Shown one piece after another: positions 33,371 through 41,602 of a stretch of 42,911 bases of DNA. The notes under the pieces are model-generated. The model was not told the origin of the DNA and did no database searches. It saw only the letters and a program-made list of their open reading frames with translations. Both the position numbers and the translations under genes were made by a program. The stretch covers positions 1-42,911 of the forward strand of contig DULK01000010.1 of NCBI GenBank assembly GCA_012840385.1, written 5' to 3'. Source of the DNA: Syntrophomonadaceae bacterium. Lineage in GTDB: Bacteria; Bacillota; DSM-12270; Thermacetogeniales; Thermacetogeniaceae. Numbering within the stretch: the stretch's first letter is position 1; every line of letters begins with the position of its first letter.

Positions 33371-34135
33371 ATGTCGCAGCTTTCCGAACAGCAACGGGAG
33401 CGCTATCAGAGGCAACTGATACTGCCGGAAATCGGCGAGGAAGGACAGCTGCGCCTGGCCGCAGGAAAAGTGCTGATCGTGGGAGCGGGGGGGTTGGGTT
33501 CGCCGGCGGCATTTTACCTTGCGGCAGCTGGGGTGGGAACCATTGGAATAGTTGACGACGGAGAAATCGAGCTTTCCAATCTCCAGCGCCAGATCCTGCA
33601 CAACACTTCCCGGATCGGCATGCCGAAAGTGGAGTCTGCGAAGTTGACGTTAAATGCCCTGAACCCGGAGGTTAACATAATACCATACCATACCAGACTG
33701 ACCGCTTGCAACGCCCCGGGGATCATCGAGAACTACGACCTGGTGGTGAGTGCTCTGGATAACACAGATACCCGCTATATCGTTAACGAGGCCTGTGTTG
33801 CACTGCGCAAGCCGCTGGTTGAGGGAGGGGTCAGGGGGTTTGGGGGGATGTTGATGACGATTCTTCCGGGAGAGGGGCCCTGTTATTCCTGCGTTTTTCC
33901 CAGGCCATCCCGCAACGGGGAGCATCTGTCTGCAGCAAGAAGCCCGATTCCCATGTTCGGCACAAGTCCGGGGGTCATCGGGGTTCTCCAGGCGCACGAA
34001 GCCCTGAAACTGCTCCTCAAGACCGGTACTCCCCTGGTGGGGAAGATCCTCTTCTACGACGGGATAACCAGTTCCTTTTGCGAACAGGAGGTGCGTCGGG
34101 AGCCCCACTGTTCCTGCTGCGGCAGTCTGCCGTAA
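33371..34135 (+). CDS. MoeB/ThiF/HesA-family adenylyltransferase
   Basis: This 254-residue E1-like enzyme adenylates the C-terminal Gly-Gly of a ubiquitin-like sulfur carrier (MoaD or ThiS). The ATP site is GAGGLGSPAAFYLAAAG, followed by DDGEIELSNLQRQILH. There are CysxxCys-type zinc ligands (CYSC, then HCSCCG near the end). The ATG at 33371 gives the usual family N-terminus (LSEQQRERYQRQLILPEIG); an in-frame ATG lies at 33359. It ends the kinase-regulator-dehydrogenase operon. A MoaD-like protein is encoded at 37712 beside the AOR gene, so the likely job is pterin-cofactor synthesis. The TPP riboswitch downstream makes thiamine an alternative. Confidence 0.88.
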   Translation: MSQLSEQQRERYQRQLILPEIGEEGQLRLAAGKVLIVGAGGLGSPAAFYLAAAGVGTIGIVDDGEIELSNLQRQILHNTSRIGMPKVESAKLTLNALNPEVNIIPYHTRLTACNAPGIIENYDLVVSALDNTDTRYIVNEACVALRKPLVEGGVRGFGGMLMTILPGEGPCYSCVFPRPSRNGEHLSAARSPIPMFGTSPGVIGVLQAHEALKLLLKTGTPLVGKILFYDGITSSFCEQEVRREPHCSCCGSLP

Positions 34136-34162
34136 CAGATCGCACCAGCCCGGAAAAAGTTC

Positions 34163-34192
34163 TTGAAAAGGATTTCTGAGATCGCCTATTAT
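34163..34192 (+). promoter_or_regulatory. SigA-type promoter of the TPP riboswitch
   Basis: TTGAAA (34163-34168), an 18-base spacer and TATTAT (34187-34192), about 20 bases before the riboswitch. Confidence 0.5.
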
Positions 34193-34214
34193 AAAATAAA
34201 ACTAAATTATGTTG

Positions 34215-34304
34215 GGCAACGGGGAGCTGGAATTTACTCCGGCTGAGAAAGAATCTGGTTCTGACCCGTGGACCTGATCTGGGTAATGCCAGCGTAGGGA
34301 TTGC
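34215..34304 (+). promoter_or_regulatory. TPP (THI-box) riboswitch
   Basis: The conserved core is plain: GGGGAGC, CTGAGA, ACCTGATCTGGGTAATGCC and AGCGTAGGGA, closed by a GCAA / TTGC stem. It should bind thiamine pyrophosphate and control the terminator 29 bases downstream. No thiamine gene follows, so the riboswitch is orphaned. Confidence 0.92.
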
Positions 34305-34332
34305 TTACGACGATTCCTTCAGGTGGATGACA

Positions 34333-34364
34333 AGGCCTTGAACCAGTCGGGTTCAGGCCTTTTT
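34333..34364 (+). terminator. Terminator of the TPP riboswitch
   Basis: AGGCCTTGAACC pairs with GGGTTCAGGCCT (one bulge), followed by a T-run. Confidence 0.8.
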
Positions 34365-34653
34365 GGTATACCAAATTGGCCAAAGAGGAGTACTTGCAAG
34401 AAAGCTTTTAATTTCATTCCGCAGAAACCGGATGGTGCAGCTTGAATGAAGAAATTTAAAGGCATTGCCGATACCGCTGTTCCTTTGGGCTTTATAGGCC
34501 TCCATTCTTGATGCCCTCGCCATATAAAATCCGGTACGAATTTTGCTAATTCAGTATTTTGTGTAGCCGGCAGCCTTCAGTTGTACCATAACCTGCTGGC
34601 TATGACATGTTGTGGTAATGCATACATAACACATATCAGGTTAGCAGGGAGTC
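34365..34653. other. Spacer between riboswitch terminator and activator remnant
   Basis: Nothing recognisable. The thiamine gene expected behind the riboswitch is absent. Confidence 0.5.
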
Positions 34654-35007
34654 GTGAAGGATATTCTTGGGGACCGCGCCCATTTTATAGATAAACTGCT
34701 TGCCAGCCATGATTCCTTTACCGAAGTGGAGGTCATGGTGGATTCCATAAACGGCTTGATTCACTGTCTGGCATCGGGCAAGCCGATTTTAGAGCGACCA
34801 GGGTGTCATTACCGGTGGCTTAATACTTGTTCGCCCAATTGAAAGGGTGCAGAAATTAGTAAACCGTTTCAGCGGGGCGCAGGCTGCATTTCATTTCAAG
34901 GACATAATCGGGGAAAGTGCGGAGATTCAAGAAGCAATCAGGATGGCATCCCTGGCGGCATCCAGCATGTCCACCGTGTTGCTCCAGGGGGAAAGCGGCC
35001 CGGTCTG
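34654..35007 (+). pseudogene. Decayed sigma-54 activator (AcoR-like), frameshifted and truncated
   Basis: Two frames joined by a shift near 34795 read as the middle of a sigma-54 activator. They show a linker after a sensor domain (VDSINGLIHCLASGKP), then GVITGGLILVRPIERVQKLV, then the start of the AAA+ domain (FKDIIGESAEIQEAIRMASL and STVLLQGESG). The sequence stops in the middle of Walker A, where TGKE should follow. The N-terminal sensor and everything after the P-loop are gone. The position, 235 bases before the sigma-54 promoter of the AOR operon, suggests a former local regulator of that operon. Confidence 0.7.
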
Positions 35008-35011
35008 CCGT

Positions 35012-35112
35012 CGACTCCCCGGCACTTAACGAAACCAAGATACATCGTTTTAAGGTTGCTCATCCTGTAATTTAAAGACATTTAGCCGTTAAGACGAACA
35101 TTAAGTGCCGGG
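35012..35112. repeat. Long inverted repeat between the activator remnant and the AOR promoter
   Basis: CCCCGGCACTTAA near 35013-35026 is repeated inverted as TTAAGTGCCGGGG near 35099-35111, with about 72 bases between. A related CCCGGCACT lies near 35141. It could be the ends of a ~100-base miniature element that broke the activator gene. It could instead be an upstream activator site for the promoter at 35242 (130-230 bases away). Confidence 0.5.
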
Positions 35113-35241
35113 GCCGGACAGGACAACGGCTCGCTTCGGGACCCGGCACTCATATGCCTATTTAGTTTATCTATAATAAGATTCTGCTGCAAAAAGTTCA
35201 TTTAAGTTCATGAACAGCGGTCTTCTCTAAAACCCGAGATT

Positions 35242-35257
35242 TGGCACGATGTTTGCA
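35242..35257 (+). promoter_or_regulatory. Sigma-54 promoter of the AOR operon
   Basis: TGGCAC-gatgt-TTGCA is an exact -24/-12 match. Transcription would begin near 35268, leaving a leader of about 150 bases before the ferredoxin-subunit gene. Confidence 0.85.
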
Positions 35258-35390
35258 TGGAAAAAAGAATGAATTTTTCTGAAAACAGCTTGGAGGGAGG
35301 AGGTGAGATCAAAGGGGGTTTGATCCATGAGGGTATTGTAGAAAGAGAAAAAAGTGATTACGCGAATTCGAAAAAATGGGGGAGGTGAGT

Positions 35391-35411
35391 GTCCGGTTCG
35401 AGATGCCGGAC
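35391..35411 (+). promoter_or_regulatory. Hairpin between ribosome site and start codon
   Basis: GGAGGTGA (35381-35388) is too far from the ATG at 35417 in linear sequence. A 6-bp stem GTCCGG / CCGGAC (35391-35396 / 35406-35411) between them would bring it to normal distance when folded. Translation may depend on this fold. Confidence 0.5.
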
Positions 35412-35416
35412 AAAAG

Positions 35417-35896
35417 ATGGCAAAAGTATTGATGATTGATCCGGGAAAATGCATTTCCTGCAGGACATGTGAACTGGCATGTGTCTTCAAACACGACAGG
35501 GAATTCCGTCCCAGTGCGGCGCGTGTCAATGTGGTGCAGTTTGAAAAAGAGGGGATTTCCGTCCCGTTGATGTGCCTGCAGTGCGAAACGGCGGCATGCC
35601 TGAAGGTTTGCCCGACTGGAGCGCTGAAGAAAAACGCAGCTACCGGGGCCCTGGAGGTAGACGATGACAGGTGCATCCGCTGCAAGATGTGTATCAACGC
35701 ATGCCCCTTTGGAAACGCCACATTCGATGCGGTGAAGAACCGGGTCTTGAGGTGCGATCTCTGCGGCGGGGATCCCCAGTGCGCCAAATTCTGCCCGGGC
35801 GGAGCCATCACCTACGTGGAAGCAACGTCGGGAACGCTGGCCAAGAAACGGGCTTATGCTGCGAAATTTAAGGAAGCACTGGAGGTGGCCAAATAA
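35417..35896 (+). CDS. Four-cluster ferredoxin subunit paired with AOR
   Basis: The 159-residue iron-sulfur protein resembles HycB/PhsB/DmsB-type electron-transfer subunits. Its Cys groups are [37 protein letters not shown] and CDLCGG....CAKFCP, enough for four [4Fe-4S] clusters. It probably carries electrons from the aldehyde oxidoreductase to the NuoF-like unit. The upstream frame to 35354 is not used because this ATG gives the standard N-terminus ([15 protein letters not shown]). Its TAA shares one base with the AOR start codon, so the two subunits are made together. Confidence 0.9.
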   Translation: MAKVLMIDPGKCISCRTCELACVFKHDREFRPSAARVNVVQFEKEGISVPLMCLQCETAACLKVCPTGALKKNAATGALEVDDDRCIRCKMCINACPFGNATFDAVKNRVLRCDLCGGDPQCAKFCPGGAITYVEATSGTLAKKRAYAAKFKEALEVAK

Positions 35897-37698
35897 TGTA
35901 CGGCTGGGTAGGACAGATACTGCGGATTAACCTGACAAACGGGACCATCAAAAAAGAGGCCCTCGATCAGGCGGAGGCCAGGAAATACCTGGGGGCCCGC
36001 GGTCTCGGGACACGCCTCTGGATCAAAGAGGTGGATCCGAAGGTGGAGCCGTTGAGCGCCGAGAACAACCTGATCTTTATGACAGGCCCCCTGACGGGAA
36101 CACTGGCGACCAATGGCGGTAGATATAATGTTGTCTGTAAGGCCCCGCTAACAGGTGCCATGGCGGCATCCAACTCGGGCGGTTACTGGGGGCCGGAGCT
36201 CAAGTACGCAGGATATGACGGAATCATCTTCGAAGGCAAGGCCGAAAAGCCGGTCTATGTCTGGATCAATGACGACCAGGTGGAGATCCGCTGCGCCGAG
36301 CACCTCTGGGGTAAGGATGTAATTGAGACTACCGATACCCTGCGGGCGGAGACCGATTTTGACGCCAAGGTGGCCTGCATCGGGCCTGCGGGTGAGAATC
36401 TGGTCAAGTTCGCCTGCATTATGAACGACTACACCCGTGCTGCCGGGCGGTCCGGTGTCGGTGCGGTGATGGGCTTCAAGAACCTGAAGGCGGTTGTCGT
36501 CAAAGGGTCAGGAGCGGTCCGGGTGGCAGACCCCGACGGGTTCCTGGAGGCTCTCACCAAGGCGCGGCAGATGGTCAGGTCCCACCCGGTGACGGGGACA
36601 GGGCTCGGCCTCTACGGCACTGAGATCCTGATCAACATCCTCGACCAGACCGGAGCCCTTCCGGTAAACAACTTCCGCGATTCCGGAACCTTCCCGAACG
36701 CGGATGCCACGAGCGGGGAGACACTGGCCAAGACCTACCTGGTCCGGAACAAAGGTTGCATGGGGTGCGCTATCGGATGCGGCCGGATCGTCAACGTGCC
36801 GGACGGCCCCTTCAAAGGTTTCGGCGAAGGCCCAGAGTACGAGGCCGGCTGGTCCTATGGTGCAGATTGCGGCGTGGATAACCTTGCGGCCATCATCAAG
36901 GCCAACAACTACTGCAACGAGCTGGGGCTGGACCCCATCACCATGGGTTCAACCATTGCCTGCGCCATGGAGCTCTTTGAGATCGGCGCAATTACCGAAA
37001 AGGAAACCGGTCGTGCACTCAGATTCGGCGATGCCGAAGCAATAGTTGAGCTTACCCGCCAGACCGCCTACCGTGAAGGCTTCGGCGATGAACTGGCGGA
37101 AGGTTCCTACCGGCTTGCCACCAAATACGGCCATCCCGAACTCTCCATGAGCGTGAAAAAGCAGGAACTTCCCGCTTATGATCCGAGAGGAGTGCAGGGC
37201 ATCGGTTTGAACTATGCCACGAGCAACCGCGGCGGTTGCCATGTGCGTGGCTATATGACCTCTCCTGAGGTCCTGGGAATTCCGGAAAAACTCGATAACC
37301 TGGCGACCGAAGGGAAAGCCGGTTGGACAAAGATCTTCCAGGATCTTACCGCCGCTGTCGACTCTTCAGGCATTTGCCTGTTCCTCACCTTCGCCATAGG
37401 AGCTCCCGAGGTGGCGGCTCAACTCAGCACCGCTACCGGAGTGGAGTACACGGTTGACGATGTCTTAAAGATCGGCGAACGGATCTGGAACATGGAGCGG
37501 CTTTTTAACCTGGCAAACGGCTTTACCAAGGACGATGACACGCTGCCGCCGCGTTTGTTGAAAGAGCCGATCAAGGTAGGTCCGCTGAAGGGTGCAGTAA
37601 ACAAGCTATCAGAGATGCTGCCTGAGTACTACAAGGTGCGCGGCTGGGATGAGGATGGCAGGCCAACCCCTGAAAAGCTTGAGGAGTTGGGGTTATAA
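35896..37698 (+). CDS. aor: Tungsten-type aldehyde:ferredoxin oxidoreductase, large subunit
   Basis: The 600-residue enzyme oxidises aldehydes to carboxylic acids (or the reverse) using a bis-pterin tungsten or molybdenum cofactor and one [4Fe-4S] cluster. The N-terminal pterin-binding domain shows [10 protein letters not shown] and [18 protein letters not shown]. The cluster Cys are in [10 protein letters not shown] (about 288, 291, 295), with the fourth near 494 in DSSGICLF. The acid residues [14 protein letters not shown] and the central [12 protein letters not shown] are conserved. Size and motifs match intact AOR/WOR enzymes. It is driven by the sigma-54 promoter at 35242 with the ferredoxin subunit before it and a MoaD-like gene after. 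Tungsten is inferred from the family. Confidence 0.95.
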   Translation: MYGWVGQILRINLTNGTIKKEALDQAEARKYLGARGLGTRLWIKEVDPKVEPLSAENNLIFMTGPLTGTLATNGGRYNVVCKAPLTGAMAASNSGGYWGPELKYAGYDGIIFEGKAEKPVYVWINDDQVEIRCAEHLWGKDVIETTDTLRAETDFDAKVACIGPAGENLVKFACIMNDYTRAAGRSGVGAVMGFKNLKAVVVKGSGAVRVADPDGFLEALTKARQMVRSHPVTGTGLGLYGTEILINILDQTGALPVNNFRDSGTFPNADATSGETLAKTYLVRNKGCMGCAIGCGRIVNVPDGPFKGFGEGPEYEAGWSYGADCGVDNLAAIIKANNYCNELGLDPITMGSTIACAMELFEIGAITEKETGRALRFGDAEAIVELTRQTAYREGFGDELAEGSYRLATKYGHPELSMSVKKQELPAYDPRGVQGIGLNYATSNRGGCHVRGYMTSPEVLGIPEKLDNLATEGKAGWTKIFQDLTAAVDSSGICLFLTFAIGAPEVAAQLSTATGVEYTVDDVLKIGERIWNMERLFNLANGFTKDDDTLPPRLLKEPIKVGPLKGAVNKLSEMLPEYYKVRGWDEDGRPTPEKLEELGL

Positions 37699-37711
37699 GG
37701 AAGTGAGCCAT

Positions 37712-37999
37712 TTGAAGGTCAAGTTTTTCGCCCTGCTGCGCGACATAACAAGAGTAAAAGAAACAGTTGATTTTACCGGGGGTACGGTGCTGGAATTACT
37801 GGAAAATCTTTGCAGCCACTACGGGAAGCGCTTGACCGAATGGATCTTTGCACCCCCTGCGGTGGGCAAGAAAAGGGAATTGAGCGGGAATGTGATCATA
37901 CTCGTCAACGGAAGGGCGATAGAACACCTGGCAGGAATCGAAACACCGCTGAAGCAGGATGACGAAGTAGCGATTTTTCCAAGAATGGCAGGGGGTTAA
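37712..37999 (+). CDS. MoaD-like sulfur carrier protein
   Basis: This 95-residue ubiquitin-like protein begins KVKFFALLRDITRVKE and ends in the Gly-Gly tail FPRMAGG needed for thiocarboxylate formation. Such proteins supply sulfur for the dithiolene of molybdo/tungstopterin. Next to AOR genes they are thought to serve the tungsten cofactor, and the MoeB-like enzyme at 33371 could activate it. It is slightly longer than typical MoaD, with an extra loop (WIFAPPAVGKKRELSG). The TTG at 37712 follows AAGGAAGTGAG at good spacing. It sits 13 bases after the AOR stop. Confidence 0.85.
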   Translation: MKVKFFALLRDITRVKETVDFTGGTVLELLENLCSHYGKRLTEWIFAPPAVGKKRELSGNVIILVNGRAIEHLAGIETPLKQDDEVAIFPRMAGG

Positions 38000-38003
38000 T
38001 AAC

Positions 38004-38044
38004 AAAGGGGGGGCGGATCAAAATTGACTTCCGCCCCCTTCCCT
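38004..38044 (+). terminator. Terminator between the AOR and NuoEFG-like gene groups
   Basis: The G-rich arm (AAGGGGGGGCGGA) pairs with TCCGCCCCCTT, followed by a C/T-rich run. It would separate, perhaps partially, the AOR transcript from the following electron-transfer genes. Confidence 0.65.
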
Positions 38045-38079
38045 TACTTTTCTGTTAATACCAATTAAATAAGGAGAGG

Positions 38080-38595
38080 ATGGTTAAGATGGCTGGAGAC
38101 GCCCAACAGGCGGCGGCCCTGCAGGAAATGGAACGAATAATTGTGCGTTATCCCGCTGAAAGGCGTTATATCCTGGCGATCATGCAGGATTTGCAAAAGA
38201 AGTTCAATTATCTTCCCAAAGAGGGGCTACAAATGACCGCAAGGCATGTCAACGCCCCCATGAGTACGGTTTACAGCATGGCTACTTTTTACAAGGCCTT
38301 CAGCCTGGTGCCAAAGGGCCGCGTCAACTTTAAGGTGTGTGACGGTACCGCCTGTCATATCAAGGGTTCACAGGTTTTAATCAACGAAATCTACCAGTGC
38401 CTGGGCATCAAGCCCGGTGAAACCACACCGGACGGGGAGTTCTCGCTGGAGACGGTGAACTGTCTGGGAGCTTGCGCCATAGCTCCGGTTCTGGTTGCCA
38501 ACCAAAAGGTTTATGCCAAGGTTACTCCGGCGGCCGTCAGGGAGATTATCAAGGAGCATGGGGGGCAGATCAATGAGCCAGCTGTCAATGAATAG
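38080..38595 (+). CDS. NuoE/HydC-like [2Fe-2S] subunit
   Basis: The 171-residue thioredoxin-like ferredoxin has the four-Cys [2Fe-2S] pattern [11 protein letters not shown] and [11 protein letters not shown]. An N-terminal helical bundle ([34 protein letters not shown]) precedes it. Such proteins are the small subunit of NAD-linked complexes: complex I NuoE, HydC/HndA of bifurcating hydrogenases, and the matching subunit of formate dehydrogenases. AAGGAG precedes the start; ATG 38089 is an alternative. It overlaps the NuoF-like gene by 23 bases. No hydrogenase catalytic subunit is in the window, and the neighbouring AOR is the natural catalytic partner. Confidence 0.92.
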   Translation: MVKMAGDAQQAAALQEMERIIVRYPAERRYILAIMQDLQKKFNYLPKEGLQMTARHVNAPMSTVYSMATFYKAFSLVPKGRVNFKVCDGTACHIKGSQVLINEIYQCLGIKPGETTPDGEFSLETVNCLGACAIAPVLVANQKVYAKVTPAAVREIIKEHGGQINEPAVNE

Positions 38596-40381
38596 CACGG
38601 CGACCAGGACGATCCTGGTTTGCTGCGGAACTGGCTGCCAGGCCAACGGGAGTATGGCCGTGTACCAGGCCTTCCGGCGGGAACTGGCCGGCGGAGCAGG
38701 CACCGAGGTGCAAGCCTATACCAAGTCTACCGGGTGCAACGGTTGGTGTGAGAAGGGCCCCCTTGTTAAGATACTGCCGGACGAAATCACCTATTGCCGT
38801 GTGAAGGCAGAGGATGTCCCTGAGATCGTCGCCTCTTTGCGAGACGGAACGGTGGTGGAGCGGCTTTTGTACCGCGACCCGGTTACAAAGAGGGTTTACA
38901 GGTCCCATCGGGATACCAATTTTTACAAAAAACAGAGGAAGGTCGCCCTGCGCAATATCGGCGAGATCGATCCCGCCAATATCCAGGACTACCTTGACCG
39001 GGACGGTTACAACGCCCTGCGCAAGGCTTTGACCATGCCTCCGGCTCAGGTGATTGAGGAAGTCCTGCAGTCCGGGCTGCGCGGCCGGGGCGGCGGGGGA
39101 TTTCCTACCGGCCTCAAGTGGAAGGCCTGCGCAGCGGTGGAGCGTACCCCCCGCTACGTCATCTGCAATGGAGACGAGGGGGACCCGGGCGCCTTCATGG
39201 ACCGGAGCATCATGGAGGGGGACCCTCACTCGGTGCTTGAGGGAATGATCATCTGCGCCTACGCCATCGGAGCCTCTGCCGGCTTCATCTACGTCCGGGA
39301 CGAGTACGACCTGGCCGTACACCACCTGGGCCGTGCCATTGAGGACGCTCGCAAGCACGGTTTTCTGGGGAAAAACATCTTGGGCAGCAATTTGAGCTTT
39401 GACATCGAAATAGTCCGGGGGGGAGGAGCTTTTGTCTGCGGCGAGGAAACCGCCCTGATAGCTTCTATTGAAGGAAACCCGGGTGAGCCCAGGGATAAAT
39501 ATATATTCCCGACTGAGAAGGGATTATGGGGACAGCCTACGGTGATCAACAACGTGGAGACATGGGCAAACGTGCCGGTGATCATCAGCCGCGGCGCCAG
39601 AGAGTTCGCCTCCATCGGTACCAGCGGAAGCAAGGGAACCAAGGTGTTTTCCCTGGTAGGCAAGGTGGTCAACACAGGTCTGGTGGAAGTGCCCATGGGT
39701 ACCACTTTACGGGAGATCATTTACGACATCGGGGAAGGCATCCAGAAAGGTCGCAAGTTTAAGGCCGTGCAGACAGGTGGACCCTCCGGCGGCTGCATAC
39801 CGGAAAACCTGCTCGACCTGGAGGTTGATTTCGACTCCCTTACCGCCGCCGGATCCATGATGGGATCGGGCGGACTCATCGTCATGGACGACCGCACCTG
39901 CATGGTGGAAGTCGCCCGTTACTACGTAAACTTCCTGGCCGGCGAGTCCTGCGGCAAATGCGTTCCCTGCCGGGAGGGGATCAGCCTCCTGCTGGAGACC
40001 CTGACCCGCATCTGCGAGGGAAAGGGGAGGCTGGAGGACCTGGATCTCCTGGAAAGCCTAAGCGCAACCCTGCAGCAGGCAGCCCTGTGCGCCCTGGGCA
40101 GGACGGCACCGAATCCCGTCCTTTCGACCTTGAAGTACTTCCGTGACGAGTACCTGGCACACATCGTGGAACACAGGTGTCCAGCGGGTATCTGTAAGGA
40201 GCTAACCGAGTTTTACATTGATCCCGAACTGTGTACCGGCTGTGGGCGTTGCCGGCGAAACTGCCCCGCCGATGCTGTTGCGGGCGAGAAGAAGCAGACC
40301 CATGTGATCGATCCATCCAGGTGCATCAAGTGTGGTGAGTGTATCAACAACTGCAACTTCCAGGCTGTTAAGGTGAAATAG
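38573..40381 (+). CDS. NuoF/HydB-like flavin, NAD and iron-sulfur subunit
   Basis: The 602-residue protein binds FMN and NAD(H). An N-terminal [2Fe-2S] thioredoxin-like domain ([24 protein letters not shown]) is followed by the FMN/NADH core. That core shows [28 protein letters not shown] and [12 protein letters not shown]. The [4Fe-4S] site [12 protein letters not shown] comes next, and two more [4Fe-4S] clusters lie at the C-terminus ([12 protein letters not shown] and [11 protein letters not shown]). This domain order is that of HydB/HndC in electron-bifurcating hydrogenases and related Bfu-type enzymes. The ATG at 38573 has GGGGGGCAG upstream. It would be the site where aldehyde electrons reduce NAD+, and perhaps ferredoxin. 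Confidence 0.93.
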   Translation: MSQLSMNSTATRTILVCCGTGCQANGSMAVYQAFRRELAGGAGTEVQAYTKSTGCNGWCEKGPLVKILPDEITYCRVKAEDVPEIVASLRDGTVVERLLYRDPVTKRVYRSHRDTNFYKKQRKVALRNIGEIDPANIQDYLDRDGYNALRKALTMPPAQVIEEVLQSGLRGRGGGGFPTGLKWKACAAVERTPRYVICNGDEGDPGAFMDRSIMEGDPHSVLEGMIICAYAIGASAGFIYVRDEYDLAVHHLGRAIEDARKHGFLGKNILGSNLSFDIEIVRGGGAFVCGEETALIASIEGNPGEPRDKYIFPTEKGLWGQPTVINNVETWANVPVIISRGAREFASIGTSGSKGTKVFSLVGKVVNTGLVEVPMGTTLREIIYDIGEGIQKGRKFKAVQTGGPSGGCIPENLLDLEVDFDSLTAAGSMMGSGGLIVMDDRTCMVEVARYYVNFLAGESCGKCVPCREGISLLLETLTRICEGKGRLEDLDLLESLSATLQQAALCALGRTAPNPVLSTLKYFRDEYLAHIVEHRCPAGICKELTEFYIDPELCTGCGRCRRNCPADAVAGEKKQTHVIDPSRCIKCGECINNCNFQAVKVK

Positions 40382-40392
40382 GGGGTGGGAAG

Positions 40393-41139
40393 ATGAAGAT
40401 CAAAATTGACGGCATCGAAGTCGATGTAATTTCCGGGGAAACCATACTGGAGGCAGCCAGGAGAGCGGGGATTCACATTCCCACCCTGTGCTATCATGAA
40501 GCCTTCGGCGGGCAGGGAATCTGCCGCATGTGCATTGTTGAGGTTAAAGAGGGGAACAGGACACGCCTGGTGGCATCCTGTACCTACCCCGTAAACGGCG
40601 AGATCGAGGTAAAGACGTCAACCCCGGAGATTGAAAGGATCAGGCGCAACATCGTCATGCTTTTATACAGGCGCGCCCCTAACAGTGAATTCATGAAAAA
40701 GCTCTACGAGGAGTACGGCCGCCCCGGTGACATTACGCCGTCCGATCCGGAAGAGAGTTGCATCATGTGCCGGCTGTGCGTCAGGGCCTGCGAAAAGGTA
40801 GGAGCCAACGCCATTTCCGCCGTCCTGCGCGGGACGGAGAAGAGAGTATCTACTCCGTACGATGAACCCTCCCCGGACTGCATCGGTTGCTGCGCCTGCG
40901 CCCAGGTTTGCCCGACCGGAACCATCAGGGTTTCTACAATGCCGGGTAAGTATGAGATCTGGAACAAGGCCTTTGAAATGGACAGGTGCGAAAGCTGCAG
41001 CAGGCCTTTCGTGCCGCAGGTCATCCTGGAACATGTCAGGTCCAAACTTGGCCCGGATTTCACAGAGGAACACCTGTGTCCCGACTGCCGCAAGAAAAAG
41101 ACGGGCAAGATCATTGCGGACAGTCACCTGAGCAAATAA
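40393..41139 (+). CDS. NuoG N-terminal-like iron-sulfur subunit without a catalytic domain
   Basis: The 248-residue protein contains an N-terminal plant-type [2Fe-2S] domain (CYHEAFGGQGICRMCIVEV). It also has the helical Cys segment (ESCIMCRLCVRACEKVGANA) and a second cluster motif (CIGCCACAQVCP). A C-terminal Cys-rich tail (CESCSRPF, CPDCRKKK) may bind zinc or iron. It corresponds to the front part of NuoG/HydA/FdhA but ends where the H-cluster or molybdopterin domain would begin. It is therefore an electron conduit, not a hydrogenase. GGGTGGGAAG precedes the ATG, 11 bases after the NuoF-like gene. Confidence 0.9.
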   Translation: MKIKIDGIEVDVISGETILEAARRAGIHIPTLCYHEAFGGQGICRMCIVEVKEGNRTRLVASCTYPVNGEIEVKTSTPEIERIRRNIVMLLYRRAPNSEFMKKLYEEYGRPGDITPSDPEESCIMCRLCVRACEKVGANAISAVLRGTEKRVSTPYDEPSPDCIGCCACAQVCPTGTIRVSTMPGKYEIWNKAFEMDRCESCSRPFVPQVILEHVRSKLGPDFTEEHLCPDCRKKKTGKIIADSHLSK

Positions 41140-41171
41140 GGCATGAAGTGCCGAAAAAACGACCGGCATTT

Positions 41172-41270
41172 ACAAAATAGCGTTAGGCGCTGACGCGATT
41201 TTGTTATACAAAACAGCGTTAAGTATTACGCGATTTTGTAAGCGATTGCCGCATTTGCGGTAATCGCTTA
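41172..41270. repeat. Three tandem palindromes upstream of the alcohol dehydrogenase promoter
   Basis: Unit 1 (41172-41204) and unit 2 (41208-41239) share the layout ACAAAA-x-GCGTTA...ACGC-GA-TTTTGT. Unit 3 (about 41239-41270) is a near-perfect 14-bp stem (TAAGCGATTGCCGC / GCGGTAATCGCTTA). They end the NuoG-like transcript side and lie 100-200 bases before the sigma-54 promoter at 41372. That is the usual distance of activator sites. No T-run follows, so simple termination is less likely. Confidence 0.7.
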
Positions 41271-41371
41271 TATTTAATCATCATGAGTTTTAATAAGCCC
41301 GTACCTCTGGTTTTCATAATATTTCCCTATGTGGGGATGTTATTTTTAGGCATTGGGAGGTTGGACATTAC

Positions 41372-41387
41372 TGGCATGTAATTTGCT
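41372..41387 (+). promoter_or_regulatory. Sigma-54 promoter of the second alcohol dehydrogenase
   Basis: TGGCAT-gtaat-TTGCT has correct -24/-12 spacing and one mismatch in the -24 box. The start near 41398 gives a ~200-base leader before the gene. Confidence 0.75.
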
Positions 41388-41602
41388 AAACACAGTGTGC
41401 GTATGCAAAATTAGTATCTGTTGGGGGGGGTGAAAGACGGGAGCGTTCTTGTTATTGTCGATTAGTGGATTGATGGTAGGTTGGAATGTCTGTGACAGAA
41501 GTGTTTCCTGAAAGAGATAATCCAGGAAACAGGTGGGGGTCCCTACGCCAGGGAAGCTCAAAGATTTAAACAAATTCCAATTCCAAGGAGGTCGAAGGCT
41601 TC

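Noticed and set aside
38080-41139. NuoEFG-like genes as part of an [FeFe]-hydrogenase or complex I operon
   Set aside because: No H-cluster domain and no other nuo genes are in the window; the NuoG-like protein ends before any catalytic domain. A distant partner cannot be excluded.
41172-41270. The three palindromes as a CRISPR array
   Set aside because: Only two related units, separated by 3 bases, with internal dyads and no spacers.
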